A stretch of 64,000 nt of DNA from Chromobacterium rhizoryzae (GTDB taxonomy: Bacteria; Pseudomonadota; Gammaproteobacteria; Burkholderiales; Chromobacteriaceae), in the NCBI RefSeq assembly GCF_020544465.1, contig NZ_CP066126.1, positions 2,170,001 to 2,234,000 of the forward strand. The letters run 5' to 3'. Positions 44,101 through 52,460 of the stretch are shown here, piece by piece. The position numbers were made by a program, and so were the translations under genes. Under the pieces are notes generated by a model that saw only the letters and a program-made list of their open reading frames with translations, ran no database searches and was not told where the DNA came from. Position 1 is the first letter of the stretch, and each line of letters begins with the position of its first letter.

Positions 44101-47100
44101 GCGGCTCGCCGCCAGCTCGCCGCCGCGGGCACCGGAGACGGAGCGGGATAGTACGGTAGTGGTGGAAACTTTGGTCGACAACAGGGACGACATGGTGTGG
44201 CTGGAGCCGGTCCATGTCATAAGCGGAGAGGGAATCATGCAACGCAGTAGCTCGGACAACGAAGTATTGAGCGTATTGGACGCGCAAATCCAGGCGCAGA
44301 ACATGCTCAGCCAGGTGCACCAGCAGTTCCAGCTGAATCAGAAGGACTACATTCAGCTGCTGGATTCGCTGATGAACAAGCAATACACCTTGCTGGAGAA
44401 ATTCCAGGGCAGCCAGCAACTGACGGAAGTGGTGGCCAGCCTGGGCCAGAGCCTGCAGCTGCTGGACAAGAACCAGGAGCTCTACCACGTCAACCACGAA
44501 CATTATTTCGACAACCAGCAAGCTTTGCTGGGCGCCGACGTCGCCGCCCGCGGCGGCCAGGTGGCCGCTCGCCTGCAACAGCGCGCGCCGCTGGAAGTGA
44601 GCTTGCCAACGCCGCGCGCCGCGGTGGAATTGCCGGCGGCCGCGCCCCTGGCTCAGCCCGCCGCCGCCCCCGCCGCCCCGGTGGCTCAAGTGAGCGCGGT
44701 GCAGGCGCCCAAGCCGACGCTGCAGGAGATTCCGCAAGCAGCCGCTCCGGTCGCGCCGGCCCCGGTAGCCGCGCCCGCTCCGGCAGCCGCCGCGCCCGTC
44801 GCCGCGATCAGCGCCGAGGACCAGGCCCTGATCCAGCGCTTCGAAGCCTTGACCGAGGCCGACCTGATCAAGCAACTGATCGCCATCGTCAGCGACCGCA
44901 CCGGCTACCCGGCCGACATGATCAATGAAGACATGGATCTGGAAGCCGACCTGGGCATCGATTCGATCAAGCGCCTGGAAATCTTCGGCGCCATGTTCGA
45001 CCAGCTGTCCGCCGAAGTGCCGCACTTCCAGGACATGGAAAAACAGAAGGACATGGAAACCTTCGACATCGACGCCTTCAGCAACATCCGCAAGATGGGC
45101 GGCTTCTTCAAGCAGACCATCTCCGAACTGCTGACCGAGCTGAAGCAGGGCGGCGCCGCCGCGCCGGCCGCGGAAGCCGCTCCGGCGCCGGAGGCCGCGC
45201 CGGCCCCGGTCTCCAGCGAGCCCGCCTTGCACGAAACCCCGGCGGCGGAGGCCAAGCCTTTGCGTCAGCTGGGCGTGGTGTCGTCCACCAAGAAACTGGT
45301 GTCCGACGTTGCCGTGGAGGACTCCGCAGCAAAAAAATCCCTAGCTGAGCCCCGGGAGACGGCATCTGCCCTCGCTCAGCAATCCCCTGTAAGTGATGCC
45401 CATACGGTAGCCGCGTCCATCCATCGTTTTCAGGCGCGGAAACAAGCTTTGCCCAAGCCGGACCTGCTGGAGCTGGCCGCCGGCCGGCTCTGGCTGCTGA
45501 CCGACGACGGCAAGGGTTTAAGCGAAGAAGTGGCCAAACAGCTGCTGGCCCACGGCCAGCAGGTGGCGCGGCTGGTGTTCAAGTGGCAGCAGGCCAAGGG
45601 CCAGCGCAAGGCGATCAAGCACGTCAACGACTACGTGCTGGAACGCGCCGACGAGCTGGCGCTGGAAGACGTGCTGTCGCGGATCGCGGTGGCCGAAGGG
45701 CAGGTGGGCGGCTTCATCCACCTGCAAGCGCCGGCCGGCAACGTCAAATCGCTGGCCAACGCCTTCGCCGCGGCCGAGTACGACACCGCTCAGGCTTTGT
45801 TCCTGCTGGCCAAGCTGCTGCAGCCCTCGCTGACGCAGCCCGGCCTCGGCCGCGCCTGCTTCTTCGTGGCCAGCCAGCTGGACGGCGAACTGGGCACCGC
45901 CCGGCGCGCCGCCTTTCCGGTGGCCGCCGCCGGCGTCAGCGGCCTGAGCAAGGCGCTGAACATCGAGTGGGAAGACGTGTTCTGCCGCACCGTGGATTTC
46001 GATCCCAAATGCGGCAAGAGCGCCATCGCCGCGATGTTGCTGGAAGAACTGCGCGACGTGCAGTCCGACGTGGCTGAAGTGGGCCGCGGCGTCAAGGGCG
46101 AGCGGATGACGCTGGGCTTCGAGGCGGCGCCGACCGACCCGCAGGCCGTGGCCGGCATCGACGCCAAGACCGTGTTCCTGGTCACCGGCGGCGCGCGCGG
46201 CATCACCGCCGAGTGCGTGATCGCGCTGGCCAAGCGTTATCCGGCCCGCTTCGCGCTGCTGGGCCGCACCCGCATCGACGCGCCGCTGCCGGAATGGGCG
46301 GAGGGCGGCGGCGAAGTGGCCGAGCTCAAGGCGCGCGCCATCCGCCATCTGCAACAGCAGGGCGAGACGGTGACCCCGGTCAAGGTGGACGCCTTGCTCA
46401 AGGAACTGCTGCAACTGGCCGAGGTGCGCGACACCATCGCCCGGATCGAGCAGGCCGGCGGCCAGGCCATCTATCTGGCTTGCGACATTGGCGACGCCAA
46501 GGACGTGGCGCGGGCGGCGGCGGAGGCGCAGCGGCAGCTGGGCCCCATCCGCGGCATTATCCACGGCGCCGGCAACCTGGCGGACAAGCGCATCGAGAAA
46601 AAGACCCCGGCCGATTTCCGCTCGGTGTTCCACACCAAGGTGAAAGGGCTGGAGAACCTGCTGGCGGCGGTCAAGCCGGACGGTTTGCGTCATCTGGTGC
46701 TGTTCTCCTCGGTGTCGGGCTTCTTCGGCAACGCCGGCCAGACCGATTACGCGATGGCCAACGACGCGCTGAACAAGTTCGCCTATCTGTACCAGACCCT
46801 GTACCCGAAACAGCAGGTGCGCAGCATCAACTGGGGTCCGTGGGACAGCGGCATGGTCAACGACGTGCTGAAGAAGGCCTACGCCGACCGCGGCCTGGCC
46901 ATCATCCCCACCGCCGTGGGCGCGCAGTTCTTCGTCGACGAGTTCGCCGCCGGCCTGGTGCCGCAGGTGATCGTGGGCGGCGGCAGCTACAAGGTGGGGC
47001 GCAAGCAGAAGACCCTGCCGGCGCTGACCCGGGTGGAGCGCGAGCTGGACCCGGCCGTCAACGGCTTCCTGGGCGATCACGTGGTGGGCGGACAGCCGGT

Positions 47101-47884
47101 GCTGCCGGCCACCGCCGCGGCCGGCTGGATGGTGCAGCTGTGCGAAGACCTGCTGCCCGGTTATCGGCTGGAGACGCTGACGGACTTCCGCGTGCTCAAG
47201 GGCGTGGTGTTCGACGCCGGCGAGCAGCGGCGCTTCATCACCGAACTGCGGCCGGTGGCCGAAGCCGGCGGCAACGGCGACCGTCACACGCTGGAGGTGA
47301 GCATCTTCAACCAGGTGGACGGGGCCGCGCTGAACCGCTACCAGGCGCGGGTGACCATGAGCCGGCTGGCGGCGGAAGCGCCGCTGGACGGGCCCAAGGC
47401 GCTGGCGGGCGAGCCGCTGGAGCATGCGCCGCTGTACGGCGACATGCGCGACGGCGCCTGGCTGTTCCACGGCCCGGCCTTCCGCGGCGTGCAGTCCTTG
47501 TTCCGTCTCGACGGCCAGGGCTTGCAAGCCGGCGGTAGGCTGGCCGCCGCGGGGGGACAGGGGCAGTTCCCGGTGAACTCCTTCAACCCCTACCTGGCGG
47601 ACGTGGCCTTGCAAACGCCGCTGATCTGGCTGATGTCGCAGTCGGACAAGGCGGGGCTGCCGCTGCAGATCGCCGAGTGGCGGCAGTACGCGCCGCTGGC
47701 TTTCGACCAGGCCTTCTATCTGAGCATGGCGGTCACGGCGCAAACCGCGACCACTCTGCTGGCCGACGTCACCGTCCACGGCGCCGACGGCAAGGTGTAC
47801 AGCAAGCTGTCCGGCTTGCAGTTCACCGTGTCGAAGAAGCTGCGGCAGCTGATGTGCGACCCGGAGGCCAGCGTGGCGGTGTGA
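41177..47884 (+). CDS. PfaA-like synthase: KS-AT-ACP-KR-DH (polyamine pathway)
   Basis: This gene encodes 2235 residues from the ATG at 41177, preceded by GGAGGAG. Domains in order: ketosynthase ~15-475 (C221 in VDAACASSL, H356 in EAHGTGT, H396 in QIGHTR); acyltransferase ~585-920 (PGQGAQY, S690 in GHSYGE); a polar linker; a Gln-rich coiled stretch; one acyl carrier protein, S1263 in LGIDSIKRLE; an Ala/Pro-rich linker; ketoreductase ~1640-1940 (TGGARGIT from V1666, Y1858 in DYAMAND); and a C-terminal hot-dog dehydratase-like domain with H1968 (FLGDHVVGG). The order is that of PfaA of omega-3 PUFA synthases, which normally carry five or more carrier domains; only one is seen here. Zeamine and fabclavine clusters use such PfaA relatives to build polyamine chains. 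It should condense malonyl units and reduce beta-keto groups. Confidence 0.9.
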   Translation: MSKTVASRIGPGTVDIAIVGMASHFPDAATLYDFWTNIVDKKDSLTDIDQKNGDEYWRKEDYYSADPSAADKTYGHRAGFVPAIDFDPVEFKLPPLMLESISTAQIFALHVAKQAMLDARLVGEDALPVDKDRVGVILGGAGNGNTSFSLAFRQQEPYLRKVLNHAGLPGAVADEVIDRVNHLYLEWNEDSFPGFLGNVACGRIASYFDLGGTSYMVDAACASSLAAIKAAVGELVDGSCDVVLTGGVNLENSIFSFLCFSKTPALSKSNLSRPFDESSDGMMLGDGVGFLVLKRLEDAERDGDRVYAVIKSLQASSDGRAKSIFAPRHEGQVKAMQRAYARAGISPAEIQLVEAHGTGTQSGDETEIKSLRAVFEAGGAQPGSVAIGSVKSQIGHTRCAAGAAAMMKAALGLYHKVLPPTINVSQPSRELADSASPFYVNIDSRPWLSPVDGAPRRAALSAYGFGGTNYHAIMEEHQARPQGDFRLNLRPEVVLLHADGPEQLLALAEHKLDAFRAEDAGYQFRLHQGAAARAPAASARLAFVAGSAEQAAGLLDEAIKLLRARPDQDWEHPLGIYYKREAAPLAGRVVALFPGQGAQYVNMGRDIANDYPAMRETLEGLDAAAHADGLPLPSAAIFPPPAFDAETADRQMAELTQTRTAQPAIGAISAGYYKLLRGLGLRPDFLAGHSYGEVTALWAAGVLSDENFYRASLARGAAVASPVPGGEPGAMLAASLPESEASAVLERFPELVVANYNSQQQLVFGGAGDIIRQAHEFLNERKVRSQVLAVSAAFHTDFVRHACAPFEASLAGIPFQAPQAAVYSTASGERHADDPAKIKQSLIGQLVSPVRFQQTIERIHQQGGYLFVEIGPKGILGKLVADILKDKPHAVVSLNPSANGEEALQFKRALARLAVEGVELSSTDPQAALPLATAPKKKALTYTMSGGFFYSEKAKQRRAHAMRKDTRVIDAFIDERLAASSPPRAPETERDSTVVVETLVDNRDDMVWLEPVHVISGEGIMQRSSSDNEVLSVLDAQIQAQNMLSQVHQQFQLNQKDYIQLLDSLMNKQYTLLEKFQGSQQLTEVVASLGQSLQLLDKNQELYHVNHEHYFDNQQALLGADVAARGGQVAARLQQRAPLEVSLPTPRAAVELPAAAPLAQPAAAPAAPVAQVSAVQAPKPTLQEIPQAAAPVAPAPVAAPAPAAAAPVAAISAEDQALIQRFEALTEADLIKQLIAIVSDRTGYPADMINEDMDLEADLGIDSIKRLEIFGAMFDQLSAEVPHFQDMEKQKDMETFDIDAFSNIRKMGGFFKQTISELLTELKQGGAAAPAAEAAPAPEAAPAPVSSEPALHETPAAEAKPLRQLGVVSSTKKLVSDVAVEDSAAKKSLAEPRETASALAQQSPVSDAHTVAASIHRFQARKQALPKPDLLELAAGRLWLLTDDGKGLSEEVAKQLLAHGQQVARLVFKWQQAKGQRKAIKHVNDYVLERADELALEDVLSRIAVAEGQVGGFIHLQAPAGNVKSLANAFAAAEYDTAQALFLLAKLLQPSLTQPGLGRACFFVASQLDGELGTARRAAFPVAAAGVSGLSKALNIEWEDVFCRTVDFDPKCGKSAIAAMLLEELRDVQSDVAEVGRGVKGERMTLGFEAAPTDPQAVAGIDAKTVFLVTGGARGITAECVIALAKRYPARFALLGRTRIDAPLPEWAEGGGEVAELKARAIRHLQQQGETVTPVKVDALLKELLQLAEVRDTIARIEQAGGQAIYLACDIGDAKDVARAAAEAQRQLGPIRGIIHGAGNLADKRIEKKTPADFRSVFHTKVKGLENLLAAVKPDGLRHLVLFSSVSGFFGNAGQTDYAMANDALNKFAYLYQTLYPKQQVRSINWGPWDSGMVNDVLKKAYADRGLAIIPTAVGAQFFVDEFAAGLVPQVIVGGGSYKVGRKQKTLPALTRVERELDPAVNGFLGDHVVGGQPVLPATAAAGWMVQLCEDLLPGYRLETLTDFRVLKGVVFDAGEQRRFITELRPVAEAGGNGDRHTLEVSIFNQVDGAALNRYQARVTMSRLAAEAPLDGPKALAGEPLEHAPLYGDMRDGAWLFHGPAFRGVQSLFRLDGQGLQAGGRLAAAGGQGQFPVNSFNPYLADVALQTPLIWLMSQSDKAGLPLQIAEWRQYAPLAFDQAFYLSMAVTAQTATTLLADVTVHGADGKVYSKLSGLQFTVSKKLRQLMCDPEASVAV

Positions 47885-48125
47885 CGCGAGCAAGGCTGCG
47901 CCTGCGGGCGCAGCCGGTCCGGAGCGCGGCGACGCGTTCCGGCCATACAGCCGAGGCGCGGCGGCGGAAGGTCCGCCTTGCCGCCGCCGCACTCGAAATC
48001 GGCCCGCGCCGGTTCAATCCTGATCCCGCGCCGCCGCCCGCCGCCTCAACAGCGGCCGGCGGCGGAGGGGGACGGTTGCGCCCAAGGTTTGGGAATGTTG
48101 GCTCTACTTTAGGCATGAATGCACT

Positions 48126-51100
48126 ATGGAAGAAATCGCCATTATCGGATTAGGCTGCCTGTTTCCAGGCGCCGAAACGCCAGAACAGTACTGGCGCAAC
48201 CTGCTGGAGCGGCGGGATTGCACCTCGGAATTGAGCCGGGAAGAGCTGGGCGTGGACCCGGCGTTGTATCGCCACCCGGTGCCGGGCACCGCGGACAAGA
48301 TCGCCTACAACAAGAACGGCCATGTGCGCGGCTTCAAGCTGGACGCCGGCCGCTACCGCCTGCCGGCCGCGCAGCTGGAGGCGCTGGACCCGCTGTTCCA
48401 ATGGACGCTGTACGCGGCGGAACAGGCTTTGATCGACGCCGGCCAGGGTGTGGGCCACAGCGCCGAGGCGCTGGAGCGCTGCGGCCTGATCATCGGCAAT
48501 ATCGGCATGCCCACGCACGCCGGCAAGAAGCTGCTCAACGGTTTCTACCAAGGCATCCTGGAACCCTACGTCCAGGAACTGCTGCAACGCGACGATTTCC
48601 ATTTCCGCCAGCCCTGGCAGGCGGAAGGCTTGTCCGATCTCAATCTGATGACCGGCAGCCACAACGCCACGCTGGCGGCCCAGGCGCTGGGCCTGGCCGG
48701 CCCCAGCTTCGCGCTGGACGCGGCTTGCGCCTCCGCGCTGTACGCCATCCGCGTGGCCAGTTACTACCTGCAAAGCGGCAAGGCCGACCTGATGCTGGCC
48801 GGCGCGGTCTGCCACGCCGACCACATCTACATCGATCACGGCTTCAATGTGTTGCAGGCCTTCCCGGCCGACGGCCAGTCGGTGCCGTTCGACCGCAACT
48901 CCCAGGGCCTGAAGGCCGGCGAGGGCGCCAGCGTGATCGCGCTCAAGCGCTACGCCGACGCGGTGCGCGACAAGGACCGCATCTACGGCGTGATCGAATC
49001 CATCGGCCTGTCCAACGACGGCGGCGCCAAGCACATTCTGGTGCCCGACCTCAACGGCCAGCTGCTGTCGCTGAAACGCGCCTACGACGGCGTGGACAAG
49101 AACATCGATTATCTGGAATGCCACGCCACCGGCACCCCGGTGGGCGATCAGGTGGAGCTGGGCTCGGTGGAGACCTTCTTCGCCGACCAGGCGCAACGGC
49201 CGCTGATCGGCGCCAACAAGGGCAATATCGGCCATATGCTGACCGCCTCCGGCATGGCCAGCATCCTCAAAGTGCTGCTGGCGATGCGCAGCGGCGTGAT
49301 CCCGCCGACGTTGAACGTGGAAGACATGGTCAGCACCCCGGGCGGCCAGCTGGACATCCGCCACGTGGTGCGCGACACCACGCCGTGGCCGCAGCGCGGC
49401 CAGGCCAAGCGCGCCGGCATCAACGCCTTCGGCTTCGGCGGCGTCAACGGCCACATGGTGCTGCGCGAACACCGCGCCGACGCGCCGGTGACCGCCTGGC
49501 CGCAGCTGCCGGCCGAACAGCAAAGCCTGGCCATCGTGGGCGTGGGCGTGGCGCTGGCGGACACTGAAACCCCGGACGCCCTGTTGCGGACGGTGGCCGA
49601 GGGCCGCCGCCACTTCCGCCCGCTGCCGCGCACCCGCTGGCTGGGCCTGGAGGGGCGCGCCGACGTGCTGGGCGCGCGCGGCTACCGTCAGGCGCCGGCC
49701 GGCGCCTATATCGAGCAGTTCGACTTCGACTGCAAGCGCTTCAAGCTGCCGCCCAAGGTGGTGGGCAGCCATCTGCTGTCACATCTGTTCCTGATGCCCA
49801 TCGCCGAGCGCGCCTTCTACGACGCCGGCTACCAGCTGGACGGCCACAAGCGCAATATCGCCGTCATCGTCGCCGGCGACGTCGACTACAGCTGCTCGCG
49901 CTATCAGGCGCGCAACGAGATGGCCTGGCAGGTGCGCGACAGCCTGGCGCACAGCGGCATCTCGCTGAGCGAGGCGCAGACCGCGGCGCTGGAAACCATC
50001 GTCAAGGACAGCCTGTTCCCGGAGCCGTATCCGGAAGGCATCACCGGCGGCATCGGCAATGTGGTGGCCAGCCGCATCGCCGCCCATCTGAAGCTGGACG
50101 GCCCGGCCTTCTCGCTGTGCGCGCATGAAAACGCCGCCTTCAAGGCGATAGAACTGGCGCAGTTCATGTTGTCCGAGCAATTGGTGGACGCGGTCATCGT
50201 CGCCGGCGGCAGCTTCGCCGGCGGTCTGGAAAACGTCTTGTGGGCGCCGCGCCGCGGCGCCGGCCATGTCGACGCGCCGGTGGGCGAGGGCGGCGGCGTG
50301 GTGGTGCTCAAGCGCGAGCAGGCGGCCTTGGAAGCCAAGGACCGCATCTATGCGGTGATGCGCGGCCTGGCCATCGGCCACGCCTGCGGCGATAGCACCG
50401 AGTTTCAACCGGCGGCGGACGCGGTGGCGCGCTCGGCGGCGGCGGCCTTGCGCCAGGCCGGCGCGGATCCGGCGTCGGTGGGCTATCTGGAACTGAGCGG
50501 CGGTGCATTGGCCAGCGACAACCAGGTGGAGATCGACGGCTTGTCCCGGGTCTACCGCGACAGCGGCGTCGCCGCCGGTTCGGTGGCCGCCAATTACGGC
50601 CAGCTGGCCTCGGCCCAGGGCATCGTCAGCGTGATCAAGGCCGCGCTCTGCCTGCATCGCCGGCAGCTGCCCGGCGCGGCGGCGCTGGCCGCCTATCCGG
50701 AGGCCGCGCTGCGCGCCGTGTTCCGCGCCGGAGAAGCCGGCGCGGCCTGGCCGGCGCCGGCCGGCGGTCTGCGGCTGGCGGCGGTCAACAGCCTGGGCCT
50801 GGACCGCGGCTACGCCCATATGATTCTGCAAGAGCCCGGCGAGGCCAATCGCCTGGAAGCCAGAACGCCGACGCCGCCGCAGACGGGCGGTCCGGCCCTG
50901 GTCGCCACCGTGCACACCGGCCGCGAACACACCATCGCCGAGATGATCGTCAACGAGGCCAACCGCGCGCTGTTCGGCGACGTCAAGCCCTGGCGGCGTC
51001 CGCAGCCGGTGGCGGAACCGGCGCAGCCGCAGCCGGCCGCCGCGGCGCCGGCCGACAGCGAAGCGCCGGTCTTGCAAAGGCAGCACAGCCGACAGGCGCA

Positions 51101-52460
51101 GACCCAGCTCAGCTATCTGCAGGCCGAGCAGCGTTTCTACCAGCGCATCGCGCAACTGCTGGGCGCCGGCGCGCCGGCCGGCCAGCGCCGCGTGGCCAAG
51201 CCCAAGGCCGCGGCGCCGGTGCCGCCGCGCCCGCGTCCGCTGTTCGACGAAGCGCAGCTGGTGGAGCTGACCGACGGCTCCATCGCCAAGGTCTTGGGCC
51301 CGGATTACGCCGAGGCCGACAGCTACCCGATCCGCACCCGCATGCCGTCGCCGCCGTATATGTTCGCCTCGCGCATCACTGCGCTGTCGGCGCAGCCGGG
51401 CAAGCTGGAGCCGTGCTTCATCGAGTGGGAATACGATCTGCACCCCGACGCCTGGTACGTGTCCGACGGCCTGGTGCCGGCCTTCGTGTCGCTGGAAGCC
51501 TCGCACGCGATGATCGTCGCCTTCACCTATATCGGCTGCGACCAGCTGTTCAAGGGCCAGCTGCGCTACCGGGCGGTGGACAGCCAGACCACGGTCTACG
51601 GTCCCTTGCCCAAGGCCGGCGAAGTGCTGCGCGGACGGGTCAACATCAAGTCCTTCCTCAAGGTGGGCAAGAACGTGCTGATCGCCTACGAGTATCTGTG
51701 CTACGTCGGCGATAGGCTGAGCTTCAAGCTGGAGGCCAATTCCGGCTTCTTCCTGCCCAAGGACATCGAAAAATCCAAGGGGGTCAACACCGCGCCCTAT
51801 CTGAAGGCCGGCCAGCCGGCCGAGCCGTTCCAGCCGCCGCTGCGCTGCGGGCGCGCGTCCTTCGACAACAGCCATATCGAGGCCCTGCAGCGCGGCGATT
51901 TCGTCGCCTGCTTCGGCGACGCCGCCTACGCCGCGTCGCGCGCGCCGCGCTTGTACGCGCCGGCGGCCAAGATGCTGGACCGGGTGGTGTCCATCTCCGC
52001 CTCCGGCGGCGCCTTCGGCCTGGGCGAGGCGGTGGCCGAACGCGACATCGACCCCAGCCACTGGGTGTTCCGCGCCCACTTCAAGAACGACCCGGTGATG
52101 CCCGGCACCTTCCTGGTGGAAGGCTGCGAGCAACTGGTCAAGTTCTACCTGTGCTACCTGGGGCTGTACTCGCTGCCGGGCATGGTGCCGCACGCGCTCA
52201 GCCCGCACAGCTACAGCGCCAAGTTCCGCGGCGAAGTGAAGTGCGAGGCCGACACCCTGCGTTACCGGCTCACCTGCAAATCCATCCACTGCGACTACCA
52301 GGCCGACGGCCAGCTGGAGCGGATGGCGCTGGTCTTCCTCGCGGAGATCATCTACCGCGGCAACGTCATCGGTATGTGCGACAACCTAGGCGCCGGCTTC
52401 AGCCGAGCGCCGGCAGCGGCGGACGCTTCGGCGCCGGCGCTGACAGCGATAGAGGCATGA
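48126..52460 (+). CDS. PfaC-like synthase: KS-CLF-DH-DH
   Basis: This gene encodes 1444 residues. The first ketosynthase (~1-455) is complete, with C201 in LDAACASAL, an ECHATGTP motif and NKGNIGHML. The second (~465-900) is a chain-length-factor-like copy: both catalytic histidines are lost (ELSGGAL and NYGQLAS replace EAHGTGT and K..GH), though C665 still aligns with the nucleophile. Two FabA-like dehydratase hot-dog domains follow: one around H1106 (DLHPDAWYVSDG) and one around H1318 in RAHFKNDPVMPG, the classic FabA signature. This is the PfaC plan. The 241 bases after the PfaA-like gene hold no gene. No clear binding site precedes the ATG, so the start is the least certain part. It partners the PfaA- and PfaD-like proteins. 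Confidence 0.9.
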   Translation: MEEIAIIGLGCLFPGAETPEQYWRNLLERRDCTSELSREELGVDPALYRHPVPGTADKIAYNKNGHVRGFKLDAGRYRLPAAQLEALDPLFQWTLYAAEQALIDAGQGVGHSAEALERCGLIIGNIGMPTHAGKKLLNGFYQGILEPYVQELLQRDDFHFRQPWQAEGLSDLNLMTGSHNATLAAQALGLAGPSFALDAACASALYAIRVASYYLQSGKADLMLAGAVCHADHIYIDHGFNVLQAFPADGQSVPFDRNSQGLKAGEGASVIALKRYADAVRDKDRIYGVIESIGLSNDGGAKHILVPDLNGQLLSLKRAYDGVDKNIDYLECHATGTPVGDQVELGSVETFFADQAQRPLIGANKGNIGHMLTASGMASILKVLLAMRSGVIPPTLNVEDMVSTPGGQLDIRHVVRDTTPWPQRGQAKRAGINAFGFGGVNGHMVLREHRADAPVTAWPQLPAEQQSLAIVGVGVALADTETPDALLRTVAEGRRHFRPLPRTRWLGLEGRADVLGARGYRQAPAGAYIEQFDFDCKRFKLPPKVVGSHLLSHLFLMPIAERAFYDAGYQLDGHKRNIAVIVAGDVDYSCSRYQARNEMAWQVRDSLAHSGISLSEAQTAALETIVKDSLFPEPYPEGITGGIGNVVASRIAAHLKLDGPAFSLCAHENAAFKAIELAQFMLSEQLVDAVIVAGGSFAGGLENVLWAPRRGAGHVDAPVGEGGGVVVLKREQAALEAKDRIYAVMRGLAIGHACGDSTEFQPAADAVARSAAAALRQAGADPASVGYLELSGGALASDNQVEIDGLSRVYRDSGVAAGSVAANYGQLASAQGIVSVIKAALCLHRRQLPGAAALAAYPEAALRAVFRAGEAGAAWPAPAGGLRLAAVNSLGLDRGYAHMILQEPGEANRLEARTPTPPQTGGPALVATVHTGREHTIAEMIVNEANRALFGDVKPWRRPQPVAEPAQPQPAAAAPADSEAPVLQRQHSRQAQTQLSYLQAEQRFYQRIAQLLGAGAPAGQRRVAKPKAAAPVPPRPRPLFDEAQLVELTDGSIAKVLGPDYAEADSYPIRTRMPSPPYMFASRITALSAQPGKLEPCFIEWEYDLHPDAWYVSDGLVPAFVSLEASHAMIVAFTYIGCDQLFKGQLRYRAVDSQTTVYGPLPKAGEVLRGRVNIKSFLKVGKNVLIAYEYLCYVGDRLSFKLEANSGFFLPKDIEKSKGVNTAPYLKAGQPAEPFQPPLRCGRASFDNSHIEALQRGDFVACFGDAAYAASRAPRLYAPAAKMLDRVVSISASGGAFGLGEAVAERDIDPSHWVFRAHFKNDPVMPGTFLVEGCEQLVKFYLCYLGLYSLPGMVPHALSPHSYSAKFRGEVKCEADTLRYRLTCKSIHCDYQADGQLERMALVFLAEIIYRGNVIGMCDNLGAGFSRAPAAADASAPALTAIEA

